Counted from the stretch's first letter, positions 1-6,111 are shown. The stretch: 7,963 bases of DNA from an uncultured Alphaproteobacteria bacterium (GCA_934538895.1 CAKTCH010000058.1:1-7963), one strand, 5' to 3'. Numbers and translations: made by a program. The notes: a model not told the origin generated them from the sequence alone.

Positions 1-367
1 CTTCATATTCGGGAATGGCGGCGCCGATCAGACCGCCGACAAGACCTCCGGCCACGGCACCCGTGGCCAGACCTGCCAGCGCGCCGACATAGGCCCCCGT
101 TACCACCAGGTTTAAACCGGGCACGACGATGGTGCCGGCAATCGCCAGAGCGCCCAATACAGCCCCGATCAGCCCGCCTGCGGTCGCGCCGCCGGCAACG
201 CCTTGGTCGATCTGGCTATGCGGTTCGATGTTGAAATTGGCGCCGCGCGTGCTGTCTGTCGTCACGAGGCTGATCTGGCTGTCGTTAACGCCGATCGCCT
301 CCAGACGGTGCAAGGCGTCTTCTGCGGCGTTACGAGTCTTGAATGTGGCTGTTATAAAACGGCTCAT
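1..367 (-). CDS. Glycine-zipper stress-type protein, GSP17M-like N-terminus (3' end off window)
   Basis: The gene reads leftward and is cut by the left edge, leaving 122 residues and no stop codon. The start ATG at 367 is supported by an AAGGAG ribosome site at 375-380. Residues 1-38 (MSRFITATFK...) look like the small alpha/beta domain of general stress protein 17M/YflT-like proteins: a beta strand, a helix with AEDALHRLEAIGV, then a strand ISLVTT. Residues about 57-118 are rich in Gly and Ala, with GGATAGGLIGAVLGAL and GAVAGGLVGGLIGAA, a glycine-zipper pattern typical of membrane-inserting segments. A perfect GGAAC-N17-CGTT promoter lies about 50 bp upstream, within the end of the preceding gene. 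It shares its architecture with the neighbour at 431-1042. Molecular function is unknown; stress-linked envelope protein is an inference. Confidence 0.82.
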   Translation of the reverse strand, partial: MSRFITATFKTRNAAEDALHRLEAIGVNDSQISLVTTDSTRGANFNIEPHSQIDQGVAGGATAGGLIGAVLGALAIAGTIVVPGLNLVVTGAYVGALAGLATGAVAGGLVGGLIGAAIPEYE

Positions 368-415
368 GTTATTTCTCCTTCGATGGAATTTGCGGAATTC
401 GTCTTCCGGAATACC

Positions 416-441
416 AACGTTTCCGAACCGTTATAGGTTCC
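416..441 (-). promoter_or_regulatory. EcfG-type promoter for the glycine-zipper gene at 367
   Basis: On the minus strand GGAAC (441-437) is followed by exactly 17 bases and CGTT (419-416), a perfect match to the alphaproteobacterial general stress response consensus. The -35 lies in the last codons of the upstream gene and its stop codon falls in the spacer. Predicted transcription starts near 408, giving a leader of about 40 nt. Confidence 0.8.
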
Positions 442-1042
442 TGCCCTCCGCCTGATGGTGCGCGGGAATATCATGAACATGGACATCGCGCGCGCCGTTA
501 CGCTCAAGGATTTCGCAGGCCAGCCGTTCACGCGCCGCGTCCGGCGTGCGCACCCACATCAGCAGGCCGCCCTGTGCAAGCTGTTCATGGATATGTTTCT
601 GATGGCGATGCTTTAGCTCGCTGACGACGGCCCCGGCGATGGCGGCGCCGCTGCCGCCACCTAACGCGATAGCCAGCAATGTTATCGGAACGGAAGCCGG
701 GCCTAAAGCGATGCCCGCGGCCACGACGCCGATATAGGCGCTGCAACCGACCAGCACCGCGGCACCGATCGTCTCTTCTTCAGAACGCACGGGCGCGGCG
801 CGTGGCGCCTCGGGATCGTCTTCCGCAAGATAAGGCTGTATCTGCGCGGTGCCGAACTTGTCCTCGATCGCCGCACGGTGTCCCAGAATACTGATGGCGT
901 CACGCGGGAAGGCTGTCGCCTCCAGTTCCTTGATCGCTTCCTGCAAGCGCTCCATATCGTCGAACAGGCCGACGGCCTCACGATCGCCGGCATGTAAGGC
1001 AGGAGGCATTTTTTCTATGATCTGGCGGTGCGTATGAACCAT
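431..1042 (-). CDS. Glycine-zipper membrane protein with two flanking alpha/beta domains
   Basis: This 203-aa protein starts at ATG 1042, with AGGGAG just upstream; an in-frame ATG at 1177 is rejected because it precedes the promoter. Residues 20-56 form a GSP17M-like alpha/beta unit (AVGLFDDMERLQEAIKELE, then AISILG). A charged linker with EDDPEAP follows. Residues 91-142 are hydrophobic and Gly/Ala rich (ALGGGSGAAIAGAVV), probably a membrane-associated glycine zipper. Residues 143-154 are basic and His rich (KHRHQKHIH). Residues 158-192 form a second unit (GGLLMWVRTPDAARERL, then ARDVHVHDIP). Such proteins are common in alphaproteobacteria next to stress genes, but I know of no assigned biochemical role. 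It has a perfect GGAAC promoter of its own, and its 3' end carries the -35 box of the next gene. Confidence 0.85.
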   Translation of the reverse strand: MVHTHRQIIEKMPPALHAGDREAVGLFDDMERLQEAIKELEATAFPRDAISILGHRAAIEDKFGTAQIQPYLAEDDPEAPRAAPVRSEEETIGAAVLVGCSAYIGVVAAGIALGPASVPITLLAIALGGGSGAAIAGAVVSELKHRHQKHIHEQLAQGGLLMWVRTPDAARERLACEILERNGARDVHVHDIPAHHQAEGRNL

Positions 1043-1099
1043 TCTGGACTCCCTGGTTGGCGGAGCAAACACAAAAACAAAATATGAGTCTAATATGAC

Positions 1100-1125
1100 A
1101 ACGCGTGCCTGAGGGAACGGGTTCC
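1100..1125 (-). promoter_or_regulatory. EcfG-type promoter for the 203-aa glycine-zipper gene
   Basis: GGAAC (1125-1121) is followed by 17 bases and CGTT (1103-1100) on the minus strand, a perfect consensus match. The -35 is half of a local palindrome, GGGAAC-GG-GTTCCC (1113-1126). The leader to the ATG at 1042 would be about 50 nt. Confidence 0.8.
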
Positions 1126-1134
1126 CGTAAATGA

Positions 1135-1162
1135 CAGAAGGCGGATGTGCATCCGCCTTCTG
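1135..1162 (-). terminator. Perfect 28-bp inverted repeat, likely terminator of the 26-aa gene
   Basis: The stretch 1135-1162 is a near-perfect palindrome, with 13-bp arms of CAGAAGGCGGATG type around a central TG. It sits 20 nt past the stop of the 26-aa peptide gene and 10 bp before the -35 of the next promoter. The minus-strand sequence after it has only a short T-containing run (TCATTT), so termination may be partial; it could instead be an operator or an mRNA-stabilising hairpin. Confidence 0.6.
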
Positions 1163-1181
1163 GACATATATCCTCACATCC

Positions 1182-1262
1182 TTACAGAACGTTGAAGATA
1201 TAAAGCAAAATGATGACGGGAATGGGTATCCCGATCAGCCATAAAAGAATGCCTTTCATCAT
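1182..1262 (-). CDS. 26-aa single-helix hydrophobic peptide
   Basis: This short ORF begins with two adjacent ATG codons (1262 and 1259) preceded by AAAGGGGA; the second ATG has the better spacing. It encodes MMKGILLWLIGIPIPVIILL and six further residues, then TAA. Nearly the whole peptide is hydrophobic apart from Lys3, which suits a single membrane-spanning helix with a positively charged N-terminus, and the IPIP motif would kink it. I recall very similar 25-30-aa peptides beginning with KGILLWLIGIPIP in many proteobacteria, annotated only as hypothetical. A near-consensus GGAAC promoter lies upstream and a palindrome follows, so it looks like an independent transcription unit. Function is unknown; it lies in a run of stress-type genes. 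Confidence 0.75.
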   Translation of the reverse strand: MMKGILLWLIGIPIPVIILLYIFNVL

Positions 1263-1305
1263 CTATCCCCTTTCGTTTTGACCTACTCACGAAGCATGTG
1301 AAGCT

Positions 1306-1331
1306 AACAGGAAAAGAGGCGTGCGGGTTCC
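1306..1331 (-). promoter_or_regulatory. EcfG-like promoter for the 26-aa peptide gene
   Basis: GGAAC (1331-1327) is followed by 17 bases and TGTT (1309-1306) on the minus strand, one mismatch from CGTT. It begins 10 bp past the stop codon of the OmpA-like gene. The leader to the start codon would be about 35 nt. Confidence 0.65.
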
Positions 1332-1340
1332 CGGGTTCTG

Positions 1341-1838
1341 CTATTTTTTCAGTGCGATAACGACGCGCCTGTTATCCAGGAGCTTCACCCCGTCCTGCGT
1401 GGGAATAGCGGGGTTTTCCTCTCCCATGCCGGCGACTTTGATTACGCGCGTATCGATCCCGTGGGCCTTCAGTTTCCTGACAACGGTCTGGGCGCGTTTA
1501 AGGGAAAGATTCTTGTTATAGGCGGCATCGCCAAAGCTGTCGCTGTAGCCTGTAACCGTTATCAGCGCCGGATTCGATTTCCGGATCATGTCGGCTACAT
1601 AGGAAATGGTTTGCAGACCTTCCTCGTCAATATCCTGATGGCCTGTTTCAAACAGGATTTCATGGATTGTTATGAAAATTTCTTCATCGCGACGCGCTTC
1701 GATAGAAGCTGTGCGCGCAGGGTAGTGCGACACGCCTTTCGTGCCGAACAGCGTATCGCACCCCGCCAGTGGAATAAGGCTAGCCAGTCCCATGAGGGCG
1801 ATGACGTAATGTCTGACTTGATGAAGGGGTAAAATCAT
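1341..1838 (-). CDS. OmpA-family peptidoglycan-binding lipoprotein
   Basis: The 165-aa product has a lipoprotein signal peptide: basic start, hydrophobic residues 11-24, and the lipobox LAGC with Cys27 as the lipidated residue. Residues about 52-163 are an OmpA C-terminal domain with the signature TGYSDSFGDAAYN-LSLKRAQTV. Asp100 and Arg115 are spaced like the diaminopimelate-binding Asp/Arg pair of OmpA proteins, and NRRVVI closes the domain. It should therefore tether the envelope to peptidoglycan. The ATG at 1838 is preferred over an in-frame TTG at 1880, which overlaps the -10 of a perfect GGAAC promoter. Shine-Dalgarno sequence before 1838 is weak. Residue +2 is Asp28, which in enterobacteria favours inner-membrane retention, so final location is uncertain. 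Confidence 0.9.
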   Translation of the reverse strand: MILPLHQVRHYVIALMGLASLIPLAGCDTLFGTKGVSHYPARTASIEARRDEEIFITIHEILFETGHQDIDEEGLQTISYVADMIRKSNPALITVTGYSDSFGDAAYNKNLSLKRAQTVVRKLKAHGIDTRVIKVAGMGEENPAIPTQDGVKLLDNRRVVIALKK

Positions 1839-1878
1839 ATTTTTCACATAAGATAAATCATTGCCATTATAACGCGCC

Positions 1879-1904
1879 AACGTACCCGAATATATGCCGG
1901 TTCC
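1879..1904 (-). promoter_or_regulatory. EcfG-type promoter for the OmpA-like lipoprotein
   Basis: GGAAC (1904-1900), 17 bases, CGTT (1882-1879) on the minus strand, a perfect match. Predicted start of transcription near 1871 leaves a leader of about 33 nt before ATG 1838 and excludes the TTG at 1880. Confidence 0.8.
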
Positions 1905-1986
1905 CCCCGTATAAGCTTGTTATATCATCAAATTGATAAGATTGGCGAGCTTATTGCATAGACGGGGCCGGGTTTTAAGTTGTCCT

Positions 1987-2015
1987 TTGTCTAGCGATGC
2001 TGAATGACCTATATT
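1987..2015 (+). promoter_or_regulatory. Candidate housekeeping promoter of the hybrid kinase gene
   Basis: TTGTCT (1987-1992) and TATATT (2010-2015) are separated by 17 bp, a fair sigma-70 type match, about 33 bp before the kinase start. No GGAAC element precedes this gene. The rest of the 1905-2048 divergent region is AT rich and includes the palindrome ATCAAATTGAT (1927-1937), which could be an operator. Confidence 0.45.
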
Positions 2016-2048
2016 GGAGAGACAAGCGCAAATTCAGGGTGATTTTCC

Positions 2049-4310
2049 ATGCTACGGGGTACGCGGCTACATGTTCTGACCTTTCTGGGCGTTGCTATTG
2101 CCGCTATGTCCGGCCTGGCAGGCGCTTATTTTCTGAAGGACCGGCACGTCACGGACATCGGCCGCGAAATCACCGCTTCCCGGGAGATTATCGGCCAGAC
2201 TCAGGAAATGATGGCGGTGATGTACGGCACGCTTTCCATCCAGCGCGGCTATCTGCTCTCTGGCGACCGTGAATTGCTGAATGAATATGACTTTAACAAA
2301 AACCGCCTGACCGAGGCATTGGCGCGGCTGAAGACCCTGACCCAGAACAATCCGGCCCAGACCAGCCGCATGGACGAATTGCAGCATCATTATCTGGCGT
2401 TTACGGAAGCGCTCGACGATATGATCCAGAAATACAGGACCGATCGCAATCTGGGAAGCGTCAAGGAAATTAACAAGGTAGGCGAAGTCCGTAAATCGTT
2501 CGACCGGGTGGCGACCACGGTACTGGACGAAGAAAAGCGCCATTTGCAGGAAAACCTCGAAAATTATTTCAAGGTTAAAGGCGCGCTGCATCGCAGCCTG
2601 AGCATTGGTATCTTTCTTACATTGCTGATCCTGACGATCCTGAATGCCTATTTGATGCTGATGCAGGACGGCCACATGATGAGCGAAGGCCCGCTGCGCG
2701 AAGCGGAAGAGCGCTTGCGCCTGGCGATCCGCGGCACGAATGACGGTGTTTACGACTGGAATTTGCTGACGCAGGACGTCTACTGGTCGCCGCAATTCAA
2801 GGGTTTGCTGGGGTATCAGGACGATGAAATCGTCGCGTCGCGGCCTTTCCTCGAAAGCCTGGTGCATCCTGAGGATAAGCTGATGGCGGCTGAAACGACC
2901 CAGCGCTACCTCAGCCGCGAGGCGCCCGAACTGTCTGTGGTATTCCGCGTCAAGCACCGCGACGGGTATTGGATCTGGGTGCAAAAACGCGGCAAGGCGC
3001 TGTTCGATGAGGAAGGTCGCGCTGTGCGCCTGACAGGCACATACAGCGATATCACCAGCCTGAAGGAATATGAGGCCCGTCTGGAAGAGGCCCGGGATAT
3101 TGCGGAAAAAGCCAACGCCGCCAAAACCGAGTTTCTCGCGCATATGAGTCATGAAATCAGAACGCCGCTTACAAGCGTGAGCGGCGTGGCGGAAATTTTA
3201 ATGAACCAGAAAGACGATTTCAGCCCCAAGCATCAGCAGCTCATAAAGGTTCTGGCCTATGCCACCGTCAACCTCAAGGAACTTATCAATGATATCCTTG
3301 ACTTTTCCAAGATTGAAAGCGGCCAGATGGAACTGGAAGAAAAACCTTTTTCCCTCGGCGAGCTTTTTCAGGAAATTATCAGCATCGTATCCGTGCGCGC
3401 GCATGAAAAGGGTTTGAAATTCTCTTTTATTTATGACGGCCTGAAAGATGTGAAACTCCTCGGCGACAAGGTGCGCGTCCGCCAGATCCTGATGAACCTG
3501 ATCGGCAACGCCCTGAAGTTCACGAATGCGGGCGCGGTGGACGTACGGGCGCGCCGCGTGGATCTGGACGGCGCCCCGCATATGCAGATCGAGGTGAAGG
3601 ATACCGGCATCGGCATCGATAAAGATCATTTTGAAATGATTTTCGAACGTTTCCGCCAGGCCGACGCATCCGTATCGCGCAAATATGGCGGCAGCGGCCT
3701 GGGCCTTGCCATCTCGAAAAGCCTGGCCGAGAACATGGGAGGCAGCATTACGCTCGATAGCGAGCTTGAGAAGGGATCTGTCTTCACGGTCACTATTCCC
3801 TTGCGCGTAGTGAGGGAGCAGGTAGCGGCGGAGTCGGCCCTGGTGAAGCCGGGTGCCCTGCGTCAGCTGAACATCGGACGCGATGGCCGTAACCGGATTT
3901 TGCTGGTGGAGGATTACGAGGGCAATATCGCGGTCTTAAGCTACATACTGGAGGCGCAAGGTTGCGTGTTCGAAGTGGCGCGTACAGGCTTGCAAGCTGT
4001 CAATAGCTGGAAGGAACACACGCCGGACCTGATCCTGATGGATGTGCAGATGCCGGAAATGGACGGCCTGACGGCAACGCGCCAGATTCGTAAGATCGAA
4101 CAGGAACAGGGCCTTTCACGCACGCCGATCATCGGCATGACGGCCCATGCTTTTGTCGAGGATAAGGATAAATGCGTGAATGCCGGTATGGATTCCTATT
4201 TGCCCAAGCCAATTTCCGAACAGGATTTGCTGGCGGAAATGGCGCTTTATCTGAACGATAAAACGGAGGCCCGCCCTGAAAGGCAAGCCTCCGGTATGAA
4301 TGACGTGTAA
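2049..4310 (+). CDS. CHASE3-PAS hybrid histidine kinase with C-terminal receiver
   Basis: This 753-aa sensor protein is anchored by membrane segments at about residues 8-29 and 184-205. Between them lies a helical periplasmic domain of CHASE3 type (TLSIQRGYLLSGDRELL is characteristic). A PAS domain of the PAS_3 type covers about 218-340 (WSPQFKGLLGY, HPEDK, GTYSDIT). A short coiled coil leads to HisKA with the phospho-acceptor His368 in HMSHEIRTPL. The HATPase domain shows the N box (Asn487), G1 DTGIGI (518-523) and G2 GGSGLGL (547-553). The receiver (about 615-735) has acidic Glu621 and Asp622, phospho-acceptor Asp665, Thr698 and Lys720, so it appears complete. The ATG at 2049 has a modest GGGTGA upstream. 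It is not an HWE/HisKA_2 kinase as is usual for PhyR control. Receptor signal and phosphotransfer partner are unknown; the response regulator at 5034 is a nearby candidate. Confidence 0.95.
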   Translation: MLRGTRLHVLTFLGVAIAAMSGLAGAYFLKDRHVTDIGREITASREIIGQTQEMMAVMYGTLSIQRGYLLSGDRELLNEYDFNKNRLTEALARLKTLTQNNPAQTSRMDELQHHYLAFTEALDDMIQKYRTDRNLGSVKEINKVGEVRKSFDRVATTVLDEEKRHLQENLENYFKVKGALHRSLSIGIFLTLLILTILNAYLMLMQDGHMMSEGPLREAEERLRLAIRGTNDGVYDWNLLTQDVYWSPQFKGLLGYQDDEIVASRPFLESLVHPEDKLMAAETTQRYLSREAPELSVVFRVKHRDGYWIWVQKRGKALFDEEGRAVRLTGTYSDITSLKEYEARLEEARDIAEKANAAKTEFLAHMSHEIRTPLTSVSGVAEILMNQKDDFSPKHQQLIKVLAYATVNLKELINDILDFSKIESGQMELEEKPFSLGELFQEIISIVSVRAHEKGLKFSFIYDGLKDVKLLGDKVRVRQILMNLIGNALKFTNAGAVDVRARRVDLDGAPHMQIEVKDTGIGIDKDHFEMIFERFRQADASVSRKYGGSGLGLAISKSLAENMGGSITLDSELEKGSVFTVTIPLRVVREQVAAESALVKPGALRQLNIGRDGRNRILLVEDYEGNIAVLSYILEAQGCVFEVARTGLQAVNSWKEHTPDLILMDVQMPEMDGLTATRQIRKIEQEQGLSRTPIIGMTAHAFVEDKDKCVNAGMDSYLPKPISEQDLLAEMALYLNDKTEARPERQASGMNDV
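4264..4293 (-). terminator. Hairpin terminator of the ECF sigma gene inside the kinase 3' end
   Basis: CGGAGGC (4264-4270) pairs with GCCTCCG (4287-4293), with further GCC/GGC pairing inside. Read on the minus strand the hairpin is followed by TTTTATC, as in intrinsic terminators. It lies 22 bp past the sigma factor stop and within the last 20 codons of the convergent kinase gene. Confidence 0.6.
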
Positions 4311-4314
4311 TTCC

Positions 4315-4875
4315 TCAAACTGCTTTGCCGTAAGTGCCGCCAGTCTGCCTTAAATAATAGGCCGGGATGCGGATGACTTCTTTGTAATCGGTAGCGCCGC
4401 CGGCCTCCAGCGCCGCGCTCAGGCTCTCGCGGGCGCGGGAAAGGCGCGAACGCACGGTACCTACGGGAATGTCGAGGGCATCGGCCACTTCCTGATAAGG
4501 CATGTCTTTGATGCATACCATGGTAAGAATCTCGCGATGGTCCGCTGAAAGCTTTTTAATGGCGTCGTTTACGGCATGTAATTCAGATTCACTCTCCTGA
4601 GGAGCGCCGACAGATTGCGATTGAATGTATGGTTCCGGGTCGTATTGCGTTTCGAAGCGCGTTTTGCGGCGATAATCCGTAACGAATAAATTGAACATGA
4701 TTTTCGATGTCCATTTGCGCAAGGATGTGCCGTCTTCGAAATAATCGGCCTTTTCCAGCGTGCGCAAGAACGTTGATTGTACCAGATCATCGGCGTCAGC
4801 CTTGTTACGTGTCAGGTGCAGCGCAAATTTACGTAAATTCTCCGTTTCAGCGACCAGATCTTTTTGGACAAACAT
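4315..4875 (-). CDS. ECF (group 4) RNA polymerase sigma factor, EcfG/RpoE-like
   Basis: The 186-aa protein starts at ATG 4875, directed by a perfect AGGAGG five bases upstream; an in-frame ATG at 4956 is rejected. Residues about 10-75 are sigma region 2, with DADDLVQSTFLRTL and a region 2.3/2.4 stretch around LRKWTSKIMFNLFVTDYRR. Residues about 105-155 are region 4, with YQEVADALDIPVGTVRSRLS as the helix-turn-helix that would contact the -35. There is no region 1 or 3, as expected of ECF factors. A roughly 30-residue tail (157-186) has no match that I recognise. The gene converges on the kinase with 4 bp between stops and diverges from the response regulator. It is the likely reader of the GGAAC promoters around it, but membership in the EcfG (ECF15) group needs a tree. 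No GGAAC-N17-CGTT precedes it, so simple autoregulation is not evident. Confidence 0.93.
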   Translation of the reverse strand: MFVQKDLVAETENLRKFALHLTRNKADADDLVQSTFLRTLEKADYFEDGTSLRKWTSKIMFNLFVTDYRRKTRFETQYDPEPYIQSQSVGAPQESESELHAVNDAIKKLSADHREILTMVCIKDMPYQEVADALDIPVGTVRSRLSRARESLSAALEAGGATDYKEVIRIPAYYLRQTGGTYGKAV

Positions 4876-4983
4876 AGCAACCTCCTGCGGTTTAGTGCGT
4901 ATGTTCTCAGGATAGGAAATAACCGTGAGGGGAATATGTTCGCATTGTAGCGGCAAGGGAAATGTTTGTATCTTTTTTGTAGC

Positions 4984-5005
4984 GCTTTCACTATAAAATG
5001 AAAGC
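4984..5005 (+). promoter_or_regulatory. Inverted repeat around the -10 of the response regulator promoter
   Basis: GCTTTCA (4984-4990) and TGAAAGC (4999-5005) form a perfect 7-bp inverted repeat with an 8-bp spacer that contains TATAAA (4992-4997), a good -10 box about 38 bp before the start codon. No convincing -35 is seen at 17 bp, which would suit an activated or repressed promoter. The site could bind a dimeric regulator, perhaps the gene product itself (inference). Confidence 0.45.
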
Positions 5006-5033
5006 CGAATTTATCTTTAATTTGAGGGATTTC

Positions 5034-5777
5034 ATGGCAAAGGCAACGATTCTTTCCATTGAGGACGATCAGAATCTGCAATTCGTGATTCAATCCTTTC
5101 TTGAGGATCAGGGGTATGAGGTTCTAACCGGCAGCAACGGAAAAGACCTGCTGGAAAAGATTCAGGCCGTTCATGTCGATGTCATCCTCCTCGATCTGGT
5201 TTTGCCCGATGGCGATGGCCTCAACCTCATGACGCGTATCCGCGCTTATACGAAAGCGCCCGTCATCGTCGTCAGCGGCAAAAGCGATCCCACGGATAAA
5301 ATCCTGGGCCTGGAGATGGGGGCCGATGATTATCTCAGCAAGCCGTTTGAAATGCGCGAACTATACGCGCGCATCAAGGCCATTCTGCGCCGCATCAGCA
5401 GCGAGGCCGAAGCCGCGCGCGAACCCGCCGCCAAGCAGGACGCCGAACGCCTGAGCTTCGGCCCGTGGATCATGGACCGCGCCACGTTCAGCGTGGTGAA
5501 TAAAGACGGCGAATCCGCCAACCTGACCACGGCGGAATTCAGGCTGCTGGAGATTTTGCTCAACGCGTCGGGGCGGGCCTTAAGTCGCGACCAGCTTTTC
5601 GAACTCGGGCGCGGCCAGGATTATCAATCATACGATCGTGCCGTCGATATTCACATCGCCCGCCTGCGCAAGAAGCTGGGCGACGATCCCCGCACGCCGC
5701 ATCTCATCAAGACCGTGCGCGGCGTGGGTTACATGTTCTGCGAATCCGTTACGGTTCTGGGCCCCGTGACCGCCTGA
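5034..5777 (+). CDS. OmpR/KdpE-family DNA-binding response regulator
   Basis: The 247-aa protein starts at ATG 5034, with GAGGGA six bases upstream; the in-frame ATG at 4998 abuts the -10 box and is too early. The receiver domain (about 4-118) has acidic residues Glu10 and Asp11, phospho-acceptor Asp54 in ILLDLVLPDGDG, Ser81 in the Thr/Ser position, and Lys103 in YLSKPF. A linker with charged repeats (120-135) leads to an OmpR winged helix (about 137-240), ending with VDIHIARLRKKLGDDP and IKTVRGVGYMF. It should bind DNA as a phosphorylation-controlled dimer. It is divergent from the ECF sigma gene, sharing the 158-bp region 4876-5033. It has no adjacent simple kinase; the hybrid kinase at 2049 is the nearest candidate. 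It is not PhyR, since it lacks a sigma-like N-terminal domain. Confidence 0.95.
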   Translation: MAKATILSIEDDQNLQFVIQSFLEDQGYEVLTGSNGKDLLEKIQAVHVDVILLDLVLPDGDGLNLMTRIRAYTKAPVIVVSGKSDPTDKILGLEMGADDYLSKPFEMRELYARIKAILRRISSEAEAAREPAAKQDAERLSFGPWIMDRATFSVVNKDGESANLTTAEFRLLEILLNASGRALSRDQLFELGRGQDYQSYDRAVDIHIARLRKKLGDDPRTPHLIKTVRGVGYMFCESVTVLGPVTA

Positions 5778-5805
5778 GATCCTGCCGGTTCTTCAATATC
5801 GCGCG

Positions 5806-5831
5806 GGAACCACATACCCCTGAAATATGTT
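5806..5831 (+). promoter_or_regulatory. EcfG-like promoter for the 63-aa anti-sigma-like gene
   Basis: GGAAC (5806-5810), 17 bases, TGTT (5828-5831), one mismatch from the consensus. Transcription would begin near 5838, 57 nt before the likely start codon. Its position puts the anti-sigma-like gene inside the regulon. Confidence 0.65.
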
Positions 5832-5864
5832 TTCTCTAAAGAAGAAGTAACAGTAAGGGGTATT

Positions 5865-5876
5865 ATGCGGCAGTAA
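5865..5876 (+). other. Three-codon leader ORF (MRQ-stop) in frame with the downstream gene
   Basis: AAGGGG, a good ribosome site, is followed at the right distance by ATG CGG CAG TAA. The stop is in the same frame as the 63-aa gene 19 nt further on. A bulged hairpin can form here (TTAT and GCAG at 5863-5873 with CTGC and ATAA at 5879-5886). It may be a translational leader or the remains of an earlier start codon. Confidence 0.35.
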
Positions 5877-5894
5877 TTCTGCATAAGCGGTTTA

Positions 5895-6086
5895 ATGGTA
5901 ACGGTACACGATAAAATTACTGACGAGGATTTGCAGGCCCTTGTGGACGGTGCCTTCGATCAGGAAACGCATCGGAGAATGATTCATGCCATCAGGCATA
6001 ATCCGCGCCTTTGGCGGCGTCTGGAAGAACTCTACTATCAGAAATTTATTCTCAAGGAATGGTGGCGGTCTTTGCCGGTGGCATAA
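5895..6086 (+). CDS. 63-aa anti-sigma-like protein without membrane segment
   Basis: The sequence ITDEDLQALVDGAFDQETHRR followed by HNPRLWRRLEELYYQK resembles the N-terminal domain of alphaproteobacterial anti-sigma factors (pattern: acidic D-E-D-L, then VDG, a variable helix, then a Pro and an L..R helix). In those proteins this domain binds the ECF sigma factor. Here the protein stops after residue 63 with a Trp-rich helix (KEWWRSLPVA). No transmembrane helix, zinc-binding HxxxCxxC motif or sensor domain is present, so it would be soluble. It is not NepR by motif. The ATG at 5895 has only a weak AAGCGG before it, and an in-frame stop (5874-5876) blocks any longer start. It sits behind a GGAAC promoter and ahead of a strong terminator, about 1 kb from the ECF gene. 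Anti-sigma activity is inference. Confidence 0.75.
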   Translation: MVTVHDKITDEDLQALVDGAFDQETHRRMIHAIRHNPRLWRRLEELYYQKFILKEWWRSLPVA

Positions 6087-6111
6087 GCAGGAGTGCCCTC
6101 AGCGCACATGA

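Noticed and set aside
1043..1177. N-terminal extension of the 203-aa protein to ATG 1177
   Set aside because: It would start upstream of the perfect GGAAC promoter and run across the palindrome; ATG 1042 has a proper ribosome site.
2067..3152. Long minus-strand ORF (361 codons) opposite the kinase
   Set aside because: It lies wholly within the kinase gene, whose frame encodes a full set of recognised domains; the antisense product is low in structure and rich in Gln/His, as expected of a shadow frame.
3278..3300. GGAAC within the kinase gene as a promoter
   Set aside because: No CGTT-like element follows at 16-18 bp (GACT at 17); the other kinase-internal GGAAC sites also fail.
4890..4945. 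GGAAC-type promoter for the ECF sigma gene
   Set aside because: Only GAGAAC and GCGAAC are present on the minus strand, with no CGTT at the right spacing. TACAAT further upstream has a poor -35, so I list no promoter.
4876..4956. 27-residue extension of the ECF sigma factor
   Set aside because: The perfect AGGAGG before ATG 4875 and the normal length of region 2 from that start make the extension unlikely.
4998..5033. Upstream ATG of the response regulator at 4998
   Set aside because: It directly follows the -10 box and overlaps the inverted repeat; ATG 5034 has GAGGGA and gives the usual receiver N-terminus.
5034..5777. Response regulator as PhyR
   Set aside because: It has a receiver plus winged helix, with no sigma-like domain.
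5895..6086. 63-aa protein as NepR
   Set aside because: Size fits, but the conserved NepR helices (IGxxLRxxYxxxxxEPVPxRF) are absent; the DEDLQALVDG pattern fits anti-sigma N-termini instead.
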